Shown: one piece after another, positions 43,067-57,459 of the stretch | Numbering within the stretch: position 1 is the stretch's first letter | Layout: each line of letters starts with the position of its first letter | Assembly: GCF_003144115.1 (NCBI RefSeq) | Contig: NW_020312013.1 | Span: 537,143-601,142 of the forward strand | DNA from: Tilletiopsis washingtonensis | Taxonomy: Eukaryota; Basidiomycota; Exobasidiomycetes; Entylomatales | Reading direction: 5' to 3' | Length of the DNA stretch: 64,000 bases | The notes under the pieces: model-generated | The model's database searches: none | What the model was told of the DNA's origin: nothing | Seen by the model: the letters and a program-made list of their open reading frames with translations, nothing else | Program-made: the position numbers and the translations under genes

Positions 43067-44554
43067 ATGGTTACCGACTACAAGATCCTCGGCGACGCCA
43101 TCGCCCTGCCCTTCAGCGGCCGCAGCGCGCCGTCGCGCTTCATGAAGAGCGCCATGACGGAGCGCCTCTCGTCGGTGCGTGCTGCTACACAGAGCCCGCG
43201 GCGCCACTGCTAACCTCTCTCTTGCAGTGGGACCAGCACGACCCGACGAACCGCGGCATCCCCTCCGACGAGCTCGTGCGCGTGTACGAGGAGTGGGGCA
43301 AGGGCGGCTGGGGCATCGTCGTGTCCGGCAACCTCATCGTGCGTCGCAGCCGCGGCGTCGCGCCTCGCCCGCTGCTCACACCCCTCCCCAGGTCGACACG
43401 ATGAACCTCGAGGCGCCCGGCAACATGATCATCCACCGCTCGCAGCAGAAGCAGGACGAGCTCGAGTCGCAGATGCGCCGCCTCATCGCCGGCAGCAAGG
43501 CCGGCGGCGCGCTCTTCGTCGCGCAGCTCAGCCACGGCGGCCGCCAGGTCACGTCGGCGATCCAGCCGAACCCCGTGTCCGCATCCGACGTCAAGCTCGA
43601 TGACCGCATGGGCATGAGCTTCGCCAAGCCGACGCCGCTGACCGAGGAGGGCATCCGCGAGACGGTCGAGAACTTTGCCTACGCCGCGCAGAAGCTGCAC
43701 GAGTGGGGCGCCGACGGCGTGCAGCTGCACGCTGCGCACGGTGTGAGTAGCGCGCTGCCTGGCAGCACCTCGCCCTGCTCACCTTTCCCGCGCAGTACCT
43801 CCTGGCACAGTTCCTCGCGCCGAGCACCAACCAGCGCACTGACAAGTACGGCGGCTCGGTGGCGAACCGCGCGCGCATCATCTACGAGATCTTCGACGCC
43901 ATCAAGAAGCGCGTCAACGACCCGAAGTTCGTGCTCGCCATCAAGATCAACTCGGTCGAGTTCCAAAAGGGCGGCTTCAGCACCGAGGAGAGCGCCGAGG
44001 TCTGCGCCGAGCTCGAGAAGATCGGCGTCGACGTGCTCGAGCTGAGCGGCGGCACGTACGAGGAGCTGGCGTTCGGCCACCGCCGCGAGAGCACCAAGAA
44101 GCGCGAGGCCTTCTTCCTCGAGTTCAGCGACGTCATCGTCAAGCAGCTGCAGAAGAGCACCGTGTGGACGACGGGCGGCTTCCGCACCGCCAAGGCCATG
44201 GTGCAGGCCGTGCAGGACGGCGCGACGCAGGGCATCGGCCTCGCACGCCCCGCCACGCAGGACTTTGACATCCCGCGCAAGCTCTACACGGGCAAGCTTG
44301 ACGCGGCGCCGCAGGGCCTCATCCCCGAGGACGACTTTGGCATGACGAACCTCATCGCGGGCACGCAGATCCGCCAGGTCGGCAAGGGCCTGCAGCCGTT
44401 CGACAAGAGCGACGAGTCGGCCGTCGGCGAGTTCAAGGCGACGGCGGGCAAGTTCATGGAGGCCGGCGCCGCGGCCGCCAAGGACGGCGTCGTCAACGCC
44501 GGCTACCCGGACCACGCCGGCTCGCCGTATGTCCCGATCGACACGGCCCAGTAG
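43067..44554 (+). CDS. Old Yellow Enzyme-type NADH:flavin oxidoreductase
   Basis: Predicted 442 residues from four exons: 43067..43174, 43228..43338, 43392..43742, 43796..44554; all three introns are exactly 53 nt. It is an FMN-binding TIM barrel that reduces activated alkenes with NAD(P)H. Motifs in order: ALPFSGRSAPSRFMKSAMTE (FMN phosphate/dimethylbenzene side), GKGGWGIVVSGN, LFVAQLSHGGRQ, ADGVQLHAAHGYLLAQFL with the substrate-binding His pair region, FLAPSTNQRTDKYGGS, FVLAIKINSVEFQKGG, VLELSGGTYEEL, and GIGLARPATQDF for the phosphate cup. The C-terminus, NAGYPDHAGSPYVPID, is complete. The substrate is unknown; the subgroup looks like the bacterial-type 2,4-dienoyl-CoA/N-ethylmaleimide reductase branch rather than yeast OYE2. 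It converges on HOM6 with 67 bp between stops. Confidence 0.9.
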
Positions 44555-44621
44555 AGCGCTCCTCGCGCACCCTAGACTTGCCCCACATTGCTCTCTGTCT
44601 TAATTTGCATGCATTGGTCCC

Positions 44622-45878
44622 CTACCCGCGGCGCTCGGCCACGCGAATGAGGTCGGCCGTGACGCCCATCGCCGTGACGGCGGCGCCGGCGCCGGCGCCC
44701 TGCACGAGCAGGGGGCGCTCGTAGCGCTTCGTCGTGAACGAGATGATGTTGTCCGAGCCCGTCAGCGACGTGGCGAAGGGGTGCGTGACGGGGTACCTGG
44801 CAGCGCACGTGAGCAGCGCCCGAGCCGGGCCACACGCCGCACTCACCGCTCGAGGCTCGCCTTCACCTCGCCCTTGAGCACGTCGATGACGCCCACATAC
44901 CGCAGCACCTTGCCCTCCTTGAGCGCCTCGGCGCGCATCTCGTCAAAGTGCGCGTCAAACTCGGGCAGGCGCGCGACGTACTCCTCGCCGCTGGCAATGT
45001 CGCGCAGCGGCTCGGGCGTCAGGCTCGCCGTGGGCACCGAGAGGAAGCCCTTGGGCAGCGCCGACGTGAGCGACGGGATGAGGCGCGAGAGGATGGTCAG
45101 CTTGCGCGAGACATCCGAGCCGGAGAGGTCCGCGTCGGGGTGCGGCTCCTGCAGCGATGGGTGAGCTTAGGCCCCGGCAGCATGCACGACGGCACGCACC
45201 GTGTAGCCGTTCTCCTTGGCGACCTTGACGACCGTCGAGAACTTGACGTCGCTGCCCTTGGCCGTGCTGAACTCGTTGAAGATGTAGCTGAGCGTGCCGC
45301 TGAGCACGCCCTCGATCTTCTCGACCTCGTCGCCCGTGGCGATGAGGTCCTTGAGCGTGCCGATGATCGGCAGGCCGGCGCCCACGGTGCTCTCGCCGTA
45401 CAGCAGCGGCCCGCTGGCGGCGTCGGCGGTGGCGGCCTGGATCTGCTTGTACAGGTCGAGCGAGCCGGAGAGCGCCTTCTTGTTGGGCGTCACGACGCTG
45501 AAGCCGGCGCCGAGGAGCGAGGGGTAGAAGGAGGCGACGTCGTCGTTAGACGTGTTGTCCACGACGGCCGTGTGCCGGCCTGTCTCCTTGGCGAGCTCCT
45601 GCAGCTTCGTCACGAGCTCGGGCAGCGGCAGCGCGGCCGTCGACGACGAGGCAAGCGCATCGGCCCAGCTGCCCGACGAGAGTGCGGCGGCGGCGGGCGA
45701 GAGGAGCGTCTTGCGGCTGTTCTGCAGCAGCACGATGTGCAGCGCCGGCAGCGCGCTCAGCTGCTGGATGACGGCGCTGCCCACGAGGCCGACGCCTGCG
45801 CTGTGTGAGCCGCTGCTGCACTGCAGGCGTGCCGTGCGACTCACCGATGATGGCGACGTTGATTCCCTTGCCAGACAT
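44622..45878 (-). CDS. HOM6: Homoserine dehydrogenase
   Basis: Predicted 368 residues from four exons: 45845..45878 (only 34 nt), 45200..45795, 44847..45148, 44622..44796. It catalyses aspartate-semialdehyde to homoserine, the branch point to Thr and Met. The NAD(P)-binding GxGxxG is created by the first splice: INVAIIG joined to [12 protein letters not shown]. Further motifs are [60 protein letters not shown], the [21 protein letters not shown] signature split by intron 2, and [20 protein letters not shown] with [14 protein letters not shown] near the end. The catalytic Lys/Asp region is intact, and the length matches yeast Hom6 (359). There is no ACT or aspartokinase domain, as in other fungi. 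Confidence 0.95.
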
Positions 45879-45968
45879 GGTGAGTGGTTGGAGGGTGCGA
45901 GGTGTGGTGGAGAAAAGGTGGCCTGAGCGGGCGCCGCACCGCGCCGCATCTTGAGAGCTTCTCGCGCG

Positions 45969-45974
45969 CACGTG
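45969..45974. promoter_or_regulatory. CACGTG E-box in the HOM6/Y14 divergent promoter
   Basis: CACGTG followed by AC, so the opposite strand reads GTCACGTG, the Cbf1-type site that controls sulfur amino-acid genes in yeast. It lies about 90 bp upstream of HOM6 in the 206-bp shared promoter. One hexamer alone is weak evidence. Confidence 0.35.
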
Positions 45975-46084
45975 ACGCACGCGCCGTCTCCACTGCCGCC
46001 GCCAAGGTGCCGCCGCCTTGCCCTCGCCGGCCGTGCGCGTCGCGGCCTCCTTCCCGTCCACCTCCTCCACCCACACCCTCAGCC

Positions 46085-47019
46085 ATGTCCGACACCGAGA
46101 TCGACATGGGCGCGCCCGTGCCCGCCGACGCCGGCGACAGCATGGACGTCGACCTGCCTGACCGTGCGTGCGCCGGAGCTCGGGGCTCGCCCGCGCTGCT
46201 GCTGACGCTCCACGCAGCCAACGACCCGGCGGTGAAGCGCAAGGGCCGCGGCTTCGGCGGCCGCGGCGAGGCGCACGACGGAGTGCGCGGCGGGACGTTT
46301 GAGAGCGTGGCGGCGCAGGGCACGGAGGAGCGGGCGGCGCGCTGTGAGTGGAGCAAGAGAGACTGTCCGCAGCGACGGAGACTGCGCTGCGATGCGAGCG
46401 GTCAGCCGAGGAAGCTTGCGAAGCGGCATCGCATGCTTCAGGCATCTCTTTACTGGCCACGCGCAAGTGCTGACACGGCTCGCCAGCGATCGAGGGCTGG
46501 ATCATTCTTGTCACCGGCGTGCACGAGGAGGCCACCGAGGAAGAGGTGACGGACAAGTTCGCCGACTTTGGCGAGATCAAGAACATCCATCTCAACCTCG
46601 ACCGGCGAACTGGCTACGTCAAGGTGAGCACTGGCCGCCGTGCCGCACACTGGGAAAGGCGCGGGCTGTGCTGAGACTGATAATTCTGCCAGGGCTACGC
46701 GCTGCTCGAGTACGAGACGCAGTCCGAGGCGTCCAAGGCGATCGCGGGCTGCGCCGCCGGCCTCACGCTCCTCGAGCAGCCGCTGCAGGCCGACTTTGCC
46801 TTCGTCCGCCCTCCCACGCGCGCGGCCAACGCCGGTGCGGCCACGGCCGGTGGCGCTGCCCCACGGGCGCCGCGGGCGCAGCTCGAGAGCCGCGACCAGC
46901 GCTCGGGCGGCAGTCTGGCGCAGCGCATGAACGGTAGCGGAACCGCAGCTGCACCGTCAAGCGGCGCTGGTGGTCTCAGGGAGCGCATGGCGCGCAGCCG
47001 GAGCCCGGAGCGGAGGTAG
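46085..47019 (+). CDS. RBM8A: Y14/RBM8A exon-junction-complex RNA-binding protein
   Basis: Predicted 222 residues from four exons: 46085..46163, 46218..46343, 46487..46623, 46693..47019. Y14 pairs with Mago in the exon-junction complex left on spliced mRNA. After an acidic N-terminus and the [12 protein letters not shown] segment comes the [21 protein letters not shown] (RNP2), [30 protein letters not shown] (RNP1) and EASKAI, almost identical to animal Y14. The tail is Ala-rich and ends with Arg/Ser residues (ARSRSPERR), as in RBM8A. Intron 1 (54 nt) is in frame and stop-free. Presence of a true Y14 fits an intron-rich basidiomycete; budding yeast lacks it. Confidence 0.93.
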
Positions 47020-47336
47020 AGGGGCGACAGCGGGATGCGAGTGGGGCGGGGAGATGCTAGGGTCACAGCGCAATCCATCGCTGTACGTGCTCCCTGCCGC
47101 TTTGTGCCATGACGTCCGGACGAGGAGGAGCAGTGAGGAGATGTGATTCGCAGAGCCTGGATGGGTAGTAGATGCAGGTGGAGAGACAAGACGGAGCACG
47201 AGAGAGATGCAGCGAGGATGGGGCTAGGACGGGAGCGCGGGTAGTAGTGCGTGCTGGAGGTGCGGATCGGGACGCGAGAAGGCATGGTACAGAGGAGAGA
47301 CACGAGGAGCGGTGGTCGGAGAGGCACGCGGGACGC
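47020..47336. other. 317-bp convergent intergenic region
   Basis: Lies between the Y14 stop and the ubiquitin-AN1 stop. It is G/A-rich on the plus strand after 47150. No gene or obvious hairpin; it likely holds both 3' UTRs. Confidence 0.5.
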
Positions 47337-50245
<2,909 letters not shown>

Positions 50246-51244
50246 ATGCCCGCCGCGCCGCGCACGCTCTGCCTCTTCGACGTCGACGGCACCCTCTCGC
50301 TGGCGCGCCAGCAGATCAAGCCGGCGACGCTCGACGTGCTCCTCGGCCTGCGCGCCGCGGGCACGTGTGCCATCGGCTTCCTCGGCGGCAGCAACCTGGC
50401 CAAGATCCTCGAGCAGCTGCAGCTCGCCGGGCGTGCGCCGGTGCTCGATGAGTTCGACTACGGCTTTGCCGAGAACGGCCTCACGGCCTTCAAGGCTGGG
50501 CGCGCGCTCGACAGCCAGAGCTTCATCGGCTGGCTGGGCGAGGAGCGCTACAAGCAGCTCGTCAAGTTCCTGCTGCGCTACATCAGCGAGCTCGACCTGC
50601 CCGTGATGCGGTGAGTGCGCCACGTGCTGGCGCGCCGTCCACGCTCTAACAGACCCTCGACAGCGGCACATTCATCGAGTTCCGCAACGGCATGATCAAC
50701 GTCTCGCCGATCGGGCGCAACGCTTCGTGAGTCGCCGCCTTGTCGCCCCGTCCGCTCTCCGTGTCCGTGGCCGCTCACGCGCATCACCTCAGTATCCAGG
50801 AGCGCATCGACTTTGAGATCTACGACAAGGAGCACCGTGTCCGCGCCAAGCTGATCAGCGCGCTCGAGGAGAAGTTCGGCTCGTGGGGCCTGACCTACGT
50901 GAGTGCGCCTGTTCGTGCTCTGCCCCGCGTATGCATCTCACACCTCTGCGCACCAGTCCATTGGCGGCCAGATCTCCTTCGACGTCTTCCCCACGGGCTG
51001 GGACAAGACGTACGCCCTGCGCCACCTCGACCTGGCGCAGTGGGACACGATCCACTTCTTCGGCGACAAGACGTACGAGGTGAGTGGTGCTGCGCCACGT
51101 CGCACAGGCGCAACGGCTGAGCCGCGCTGGCAGGGCGGCAACGACCACGAAATCTTCATCGACGAGCGCGTGCAGGGCCACACCGTCACGAGCCCCGAAG
51201 ACACCGTCGCGCAGCTGCAGGCGCTCTTCCCCAGCGCCAGCTAG
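50246..51244 (+). CDS. SEC53: Phosphomannomutase
   Basis: Predicted 255 residues (yeast Sec53 is 254) from five exons: 50246..50610, 50664..50726, 50793..50898, 50957..51079, 51134..51244. It converts mannose-6-phosphate to mannose-1-phosphate for GDP-mannose, feeding N-glycans, dolichol sugars and GPI anchors. HAD motif I is [15 protein letters not shown] with the phospho-acceptor Asp; [57 protein letters not shown] and [15 protein letters not shown] are all present. Every motif is intact, so an active enzyme is expected. Other glycan-pathway genes in the window (the CAX4 part at 36 kb and the Cdc1/Ted1 gene at 62 kb) are not adjacent. It converges on VPS9 with 138 bp between stops. Confidence 0.96.
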
Positions 51245-51382
51245 CCTGGCGCGCGCTCTCCGTCTCGTAGAGCAGTCCCTCGTGTCACCATACCCCTCCT
51301 GTCACCCAGCTGCCTTAGAGTGCGCCTGCGAAGCGCTTTCCATGCCACGCCTCCACAGTCATGCGCGATGCGCTCGTCGCAG

Positions 51383-54300
51383 TCATGACATTTCGAGCAG
51401 CTTGTCGATCGACGCCTGCACGTCGCCGTCGCTGCAGAGCGAGCGCCGTTAGCCCTGCCGCGTCTGCCCGCGGCCGCAGCGACTCACCAGCCCTCGAGCA
51501 CCATCTGCACAACCTGAGGCTCGGCGTTCGGGAAGATGCTCCGCAGCTGCGTCGCAGGTCAGCGCCGCCAGCCAAGCAGGACGCGCGCAACTCACAGTCT
51601 CAATGCCGGCGGCGAGGTGCACGCGCTGGATCTCCTCGCTCTCCTCGGCGACATCCTGCGGCAGCTGCGCCGGCCGCGCAGGCGTCGGCGTCGCGGGCTC
51701 GACGTTGCGCACCGGCTGGGTGGGCGCCAGGAAGGACGGCGCAAAGTCGCTGGCAAAGCGCTGAGCGCGCGGAGCTCGGCCTGCGGCGGCCGAGGGCACG
51801 CCGAGTCCGTGCTCACCGTCCTCAGAGGTGGGCGTGCGTGCGCCACTGCCGCCTGTCATGGGGCCGTCGTCGTCGTCGTCGTCATGGTACGACTCGAAGC
51901 TGCTCTGCCGCGCCGGCGCAGGGCGCTGGGGTTCTATATAACCCGGGAAGCCCGGCTGAGCGCGCCGCCGCGACGGAGCACCAGGAGCGCCTTGTCCGCC
52001 TGCGAGCGTCGAGAACGGGCCGTGCCGCAACTCGTCGCCGGCAGGCGTCTGCGGCTCTTCGTCGTGCTCGGGGCCTCGGAATGCGCGCGTCCAGTTCGCG
52101 CCGCCGTAGCCCGACGTCGGCCGGCTTGGAGTCTCCTCCGAGTCGTTGCCGAAGAGCCCGGCGAAGAGACGACGGCCGGTGCCGCCTTGCGAGGCGAGAT
52201 GGCCATGCCCGCTGTGCCCGTCGCCGGGACTGTCTGCGCCGGACGGTGACGCTCCGCCGCTACCGGCGGCGCCAGGATTGCTGTTCGGCGTGCGCACTCC
52301 ATCGATGCCGTCGCTGAGAAGGCGTCCCAGCGCGCCCATAGGCCGAACGAAGCTGGCTCCGAGGCCGGCGCGCGCCACCTCGCCCGTGCGCGAGAAGAAC
52401 GCCCGCGTGTCTTCCGCGATGGACATGGCCATGGGCGTCAGCGGCAGCGCCTTGGCCTGGTCGCCGTCAGAGCCCTCCTGCGCATAGGCTGCATCGTGGC
52501 TGCCGGCGGCGGCACCCGGCGAGCGTGGAGGCTGGGCGCCGCGAGGGCTGTCCTGTCCAAGGACAGGCGTGTCTGGCGGCGCAGCAGAGAGCCGCGCGAT
52601 CGCGGCCTCGACGTTGCTCTCGAACTCCTCCTGCGTGATGTTCGACAGCGAGGTGTAGTCCATGGTCTCAATGAAGGCGATCGCACCCATCTGCAGGTCG
52701 CCCGTTCAGCATAGTCCCCCGACGAGCAGGGCCAGACGCACCAGACTGGACAGGTAGTAGCCCGACTCGCTCGAGAGCCGCTCGGGGTTGCGAAAGCGGC
52801 TGATGTATCTGCGTAGCGGGCAGTCAGCGCTGCGCCACGCGGCGCACGCAGCGCACTCACTCGACGTTGGAGATCAGGTTGTCCGGGCTCGAGCGCAGCA
52901 CGACGAAGATCAGACACGGAATGAACGTGTCTGCGCTCTCCTGGCTCGATGCGTGCCGAATGAGCCCGAAGATGACCTTGCAGCAGTTGAGGATGCAGAT
53001 GAGTTTGTCGCGAGGCGCCTTGTAGTGGTTGATCTTGAGAAGCTCTGCGCAGGCCGAACATGAGCATACGCTGCGCGTCCATATTAAGCGAGACGCCGCT
53101 CACCTTGAATCGCAAAGTCCACAAAGCCCTTGGAGTGCTCGCCCGCGGGCACGTCGAGATGCTCCTCGCCAATCCACTCAAACAGCTTTGTGCGCTGTCG
53201 GAAGACGCGGTCGCGCTCCAAGTCGTCGGTCTGCACCTTCCAGCGGCCCTCCTTGGCGATCGCGGGCGAGAAGGTGCTCGTGTAGAGGCGATTCATGATG
53301 AGCTTCTCCATCGCCTCGAGCGCATTCTCAAACTCAGGCTCGGACAGCGTCGAGAAGGGCGCCGTTTGGCGCATGATGCCAGAGATGAAGGCCAGAAAGT
53401 CGAAGATTAGCTTGGTCTGGTCCGACACGCGGTACGGCTTCCTCGTGAAGCCCTTGATGAAGCTGCGAAAGCAGGCAGGCGTCAGATCAGCGCGCGCCAC
53501 ACGCAAGGCGGACGAAGCCAGAGCTTGTGACGAGAGAGCTGCATCGGAGCACTCACCTGCGCACGTACTCGCCCACTGGCGCGGCACTCTTACTCCGCAT
53601 CTGCTCCAGAAAGCGGTTGAAGTCAAAGGGCCGCTCCTCGCTCGCCGGCGTGCTCGGCGGCGGCCCCTTTCCTACGCGAATGTTCGAGCCCGGCGTGCGC
53701 GGCGACTTCGGAGCGCTGCCAAGCGAAGGAGTGGCTGGCGCCGCGAGGGACGGCGTGACCGGCGCCTTAGAAGGCGCAGCAGCTTCAGGCACGCTTCGCA
53801 CGCTGGACTCCCCCTTTACTGGCACTGCAGGCGCGGCCTCGCTCGGAATCGCCATGAACGCCTCGTCTTCGGCTACGGAAGAAGACCTCTCCGCGGGAGG
53901 CTGTGCATCACGTACGGTGCTGCGCGCTTGCAGCTGATCATCAGAGGCGGGCTCGTGAAGCTGCGCAGGCGATGCAAGGCCGGGCGCCGGCGCAGACGCA
54001 TCGTCCGTCGATGCAGCGTCGGCAGAGCCGTGCACGCCCACGCCCTGAGGCTCGTGCGTCTCTGCCGGCTGCTGCTCGCCGGCTGCGGTGGCGTGCTCCA
54101 CTGGCTCTGCGCTTTGCAGCATGTCGTCCGGTGTTGTGAGCGGCGCGGCAGGCGCATCGGCAGGCGGGTCGTCGATCTGCAAGGCGTCTAGCGGCGGGAG
54201 CAGCGGCTCAGCTTTGTCCGCCGCAGGCGAGGGCGGTGCTTCGGCATGAGCGTCGCTAATGAACGCTGTAGGTGCTGCAGGTGGCCCTGCGTCCTCATCG

Positions 54301-54473
54301 ACCGCTGCTGCAGTGGTGGAAGGCGGTTCCGCGGCTGCAGGCTTCACAGCGGCGCCATCAGCGCCGGCGGCCTCGGCAACAGCTGCACGCGGTGACGCTG
54401 CCACAGCTGCGCTCGACGCTGCGGCATCCGACTGCGAGGCTGGCTCTGCAGCCACAGAGGGCGTGTCGGTCAT
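51383..54473 (-). CDS. VPS9: Vps9-type Rab5 GEF with C-terminal CUE domain
   Basis: Predicted 909 residues from seven exons: 53557..54473, 53104..53462, 52861..53044, 52742..52808, 51596..52690, 51488..51546, 51383..51431. It activates Rab5/Vps21 on endosomes. After an Ala/Pro/Glu-rich N-terminus of ~270 residues come the helical bundle (FDFNRFLEQMR, PVGEYVRSFIKGF, ALEAMEKLIMNRLY) and the VPS9 core: LFEWIGEEHLDV, INHYKAPRDKLICILNCCK, ADTFIPCLIFVVLRSSPDNL, NVEYISRFRNPERL, SGYYLSSLMGAIAFIETMD. A long linker with six consecutive Asp codons leads to a C-terminal CUE domain split over the last exons: LRSIFPNAEPQVVQMVLEGC and DGDVQASIDKLLEMS, with the FP and LL signature that binds ubiquitin. Architecture equals yeast Vps9. 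This is the second VPS9-domain gene in the window. Confidence 0.93.
51866..51883 (-). repeat. GAC hexamer repeat encoding Asp6
   Basis: Six tandem GTC triplets on the plus strand, read as six Asp codons in the VPS9 linker. A short microsatellite. Confidence 0.9.
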
Positions 54474-54965
54474 CGCGGCAGACGCCGCGCGCTGAGGCGC
54501 TCGAACGTGCGGCGCAGATGGAGTGAAGGACGTGCGGCGCTGGGCGTGATTGGCGCGGCGTGATGTGGCGTGAGGCGTGAGGCGTGAGACGTAAGGCGGG
54601 CGTGAAGGCGTGTGTAGCGAGCAGACAGCGAGGCGTCGCGAGCAACAGTGCAGCGCACGAAGAGGAGGATGTGGATGGGAGGAGAGTAGGCGCGCGCCGC
54701 ACGGCGATGCGGGTGCGGGCCGCTGCGAGGCGCGCGCGCGGCGCGGCGGCCGTGCACACAAGACGCAAAGGCAGACGCGGCTCGCCGGCGCGCACAGCGG
54801 CGAAGCGACACGCTGCATCTTCGCGTCTCGCATCCTTCCTGCTGCACACCATCTCCCTTACCCCATGCTGCGGCGAGCGCCGTCCCTCGTAGCCGCTTCC
54901 GCGTCCTCGTCGTACATGCCCCGCACTGCCGGTGCCGCTGCCGCCCGGGGACTGCCGGCTGCTTC
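54474..54965. promoter_or_regulatory. Divergent promoter of VPS9 and the UBP1-like gene
   Basis: 492 bp. Contains a tandem GCGTGAG-type repeat (separate entry) and, close to the UBP1 start, a short upstream ORF (54865..54969). Confidence 0.5.
54558..54612. repeat. Degenerate tandem repeat of a GGCGTGA unit
   Basis: About six imperfect copies of GGCGTGA / GACGTAA-like heptamers in a row within the VPS9/UBP1 promoter. Could be a cluster of binding sites or simple slippage. Confidence 0.6.
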
Positions 54966-54969
54966 ATGA
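54865..54969 (+). other. Upstream ORF overlapping the UBP1 start by ATGA
   Basis: A 34-codon ORF, MLRRAPSLVAASASS... and ending GLPAAS, stops at a TGA that overlaps the ATG at 54966 in the sequence ATGA. Such overlap permits termination-coupled reinitiation. The peptide is Arg/Ala/Ser-rich, like a presequence, but no splice joining it to the main frame is evident. Confidence 0.55.
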
Positions 54970-57123
54970 GCGCCGCGTCCGCTGCGTTCCTGCTCGGCGT
55001 CGCGGCGTGCCTGCTCTGCCTGCTGCCTCTGCTCCTCCTCTTTCCGGCGCTGCGCTGGCGCGCCACCGCCGCTCTGCACACACTCGTGCCGGCCAGACTC
55101 GGCGTCGGCGCCATGTTCTCCTTCTTCTCCCGCTCTGCCGCACCGGCAGCGGCGCCGTCGTCGCGCGCCGGCGAGCACCATCCTGGCCTGCGCAACACGG
55201 GCAACACGTGCTACCTCAACTCCGTGCTGCAGAGTCTTGCCTCGCTGCCGGGCCTCGAGCGCTTTCTGCTGCAGCTTGAGGCCGATGCAGAAGCCGAGGA
55301 TGTGGGCACGGCCGTGCGCGACGGGCTGGCAGAGGTGCTCGGTGGTGAGTGCCGACCTGCGCACGCGTCCTCCACCCCGCTAACGCCTGCGGCCCCTGCC
55401 AGCACTCAACTCTCCGCTCGACCGCCGGACTGCACTGCTGCCGTCTCTCCTGACGCGTGCGCTGTCGAACCACTCCTCGGCCGTGCACTCGCTCGTCGGA
55501 GCGCACGCGCAGCAGGATGCACACGAGCTCTTCGTCCTGCTCCTCGATGCGCTCGAGTCGGACGCACGAGCAGTGGCCGCCGAGAGCGAGGCCCGCCGAC
55601 ATGCACAGAGGGGTCTGCTTGCATTGACGGCTGCGGAAGTCGGCAAAGGCGCGGATTCGCGTGCCAGCCCGTCGCTTATGGACGGCGTCCCTTCCGCGAA
55701 CGCGCTGCCATTCCGCGGACTCATCGCCCAGCGGACAGCGTGTGCCACGTGCGGCTACGTCGAAGCCATCAGGCACCAAGAGGTCGACGAGCTGTCGCTG
55801 TCCGTCTCCGAGTCACGCGCAGCCGCGGGCGTGGGATACGGCGGCATCTCGCTGGAGCAGTGCTTGCAGGTGTGGGGTGCGCTGGAGCGGATAGAGTGGG
55901 GCTGCTGGCGCTGCTCGCTCGTGGCCGAGCACGAGCGCCTCAGGTCGGACGTAGCGCGTCTCGAAGGCGAGCTCGCCTCTGCGGCACCAAGCACGTCTGC
56001 CAGCGGCAAGAAGGCAACGAAAGCCACGCAGCGCAGACGACGCCTGCTCCGCGAGGAGTCCACTGCATTGGCGCTCGTCACCGATGCGCTGAAGAGCAAT
56101 GCGCACGAGGGCGACCTCTCGCTTCCACCGACGCTGAAGGTGCCGCGCGTCTACTCGCGCTGCGCCACGAAGCAGGTCCTACTGGCGCGACCGCCGCCTC
56201 TGCTGGCCATCCATCTCAATCGCTCCGACTACTCTGCCTCGAGCTTCGGCGCGAGGAAAAGCAGCACGCCTGTCGGTTTCGGGGAGTGGCTTGACGTGGC
56301 GCCGTTCTCCACGCACGGCAAGCTTGACGTCGATCCCTGTCGCCCGCTGGCACCGGCTCAGGCGACACGGCAAAAGGGCCTGCGGCACTGGTATCGGCTG
56401 CAGTCCATCGTGGTGCACTACGGCGCTCACGCCTTTGGGCACTACGTCGCCTACCGTCGGCTCCCGGCTGCAGCTTCTCAACCGCACGCGGCCGACAACT
56501 GGGCGCGGATCTCTGATGACTCCGTGCAACGGACATCGCTGCGTGAGGTGCTTGCGCAGCAAGACAGCGTCGTTCTGCTCTTCTACGCGCGCGGAGATAC
56601 GCTGGGCGATCTCGTGCACGATACTTCGCATGTCTCGGTCAGCAGCTCGACGGCGGGACGCAAGAGTGCTCCCGCAAGCAACGGGCATTCTTTCGCCCAC
56701 GCTAGCGGCGCCGCCGACGACACGCAGACCAGGGCACAGCGCAGCCCATCCGAAGAGAGCGCCTACACGCCCAGGGTGGTGCACTCCTGGAACTCTGCGG
56801 CCTTTCTGCCGGCGGCCGGGCTGCAAGGGCTCAGCGGCGCCGACGTGCCGACGCCTGGCGAGGACGCGACGATGCCGCGCGATGCAGCCTCATCAAGTCT
56901 CAATGGCAGCGTCACGCCGGCCCCAGGCGAGAGGAGCCAGACGCGCGTGCGTAGCTCGAACGGAGCCAACGGCTGTCAGGCCGATGCGAACGCCGCAGCG
57001 CACCAGCAGTCAGCAAACGAGCCGCCTCTCACGAGCAATCTGGCGGGCGCCAAGAAAGTACTCGTCAACGGGGTCTCTCGCGCTGCGAAAGACGTGCAGG
57101 AGCAGAGCGTGGGCCCAGATTGA
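54966..57123 (+). CDS. UBP1: Membrane-anchored ubiquitin-specific protease (Ubp1/USP30-like)
   Basis: Predicted 699 residues from two exons, 54966..55344 and 55403..57123. An N-terminal hydrophobic anchor, FLLGVAACLLCLLPLLLLF, is followed by the USP catalytic domain. Its Cys box is GLRNTGNTCYLNSVLQSL (nucleophile Cys82), then AHAQQDAHELFVLLLDAL, CATCGYVEAIRHQEVDELSL, and PPPLLAIHLNRSDY. The His box is VVHYGAHAFGHYVAYRR with the catalytic His, then NWARISDDSVQ and SVVLLFYAR. A Ser-rich ~150-residue tail follows. Only one CxxC is clear, so the zinc ribbon may be partly lost or hidden in the ECWRC-like region (WGCWRCSL), which supplies the second CxxC. Yeast Ubp1 has the same N-terminal anchor and makes membrane and soluble forms. 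A second in-frame ATG at 55113 (Met50), after the anchor, has a better context. Confidence 0.88.
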
Positions 57124-57459
57124 GCAGCTCGCGCCCCCGCACCGCGCTCACGCATCATCGCCGCAACCGGCACAGACGTCCTCGCGATTGGGCATCCCTC
57201 GCGGACACTCAGTTGAGCGAGGGCGCAGCTGCGAGACCAAACAGGGCTGCACGGGAGCCGCCCGATCGAGCGCAGGCCGTGCCTCACGCTCACGACACAC
57301 TGCGCCTCGGCCCTCTAGTGCACCCTTGCGCCCGCGCGTAGCTCGGCCATCAACAAGCGAAAGCGGCGAGCACCGAGCGGAACGCCCGCCCCTCGCCAGC
57401 GTATTGAGCATTCGCTTGTCATTATCTCAATGCATGATGCGCGACCCGCTCTGGCCTGC
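57124..57459. other. 336-bp convergent intergenic region
   Basis: Between the stops of the UBP1-like and ECM4-like genes. Nothing beyond probable 3' UTR sequence was recognised. Confidence 0.5.
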
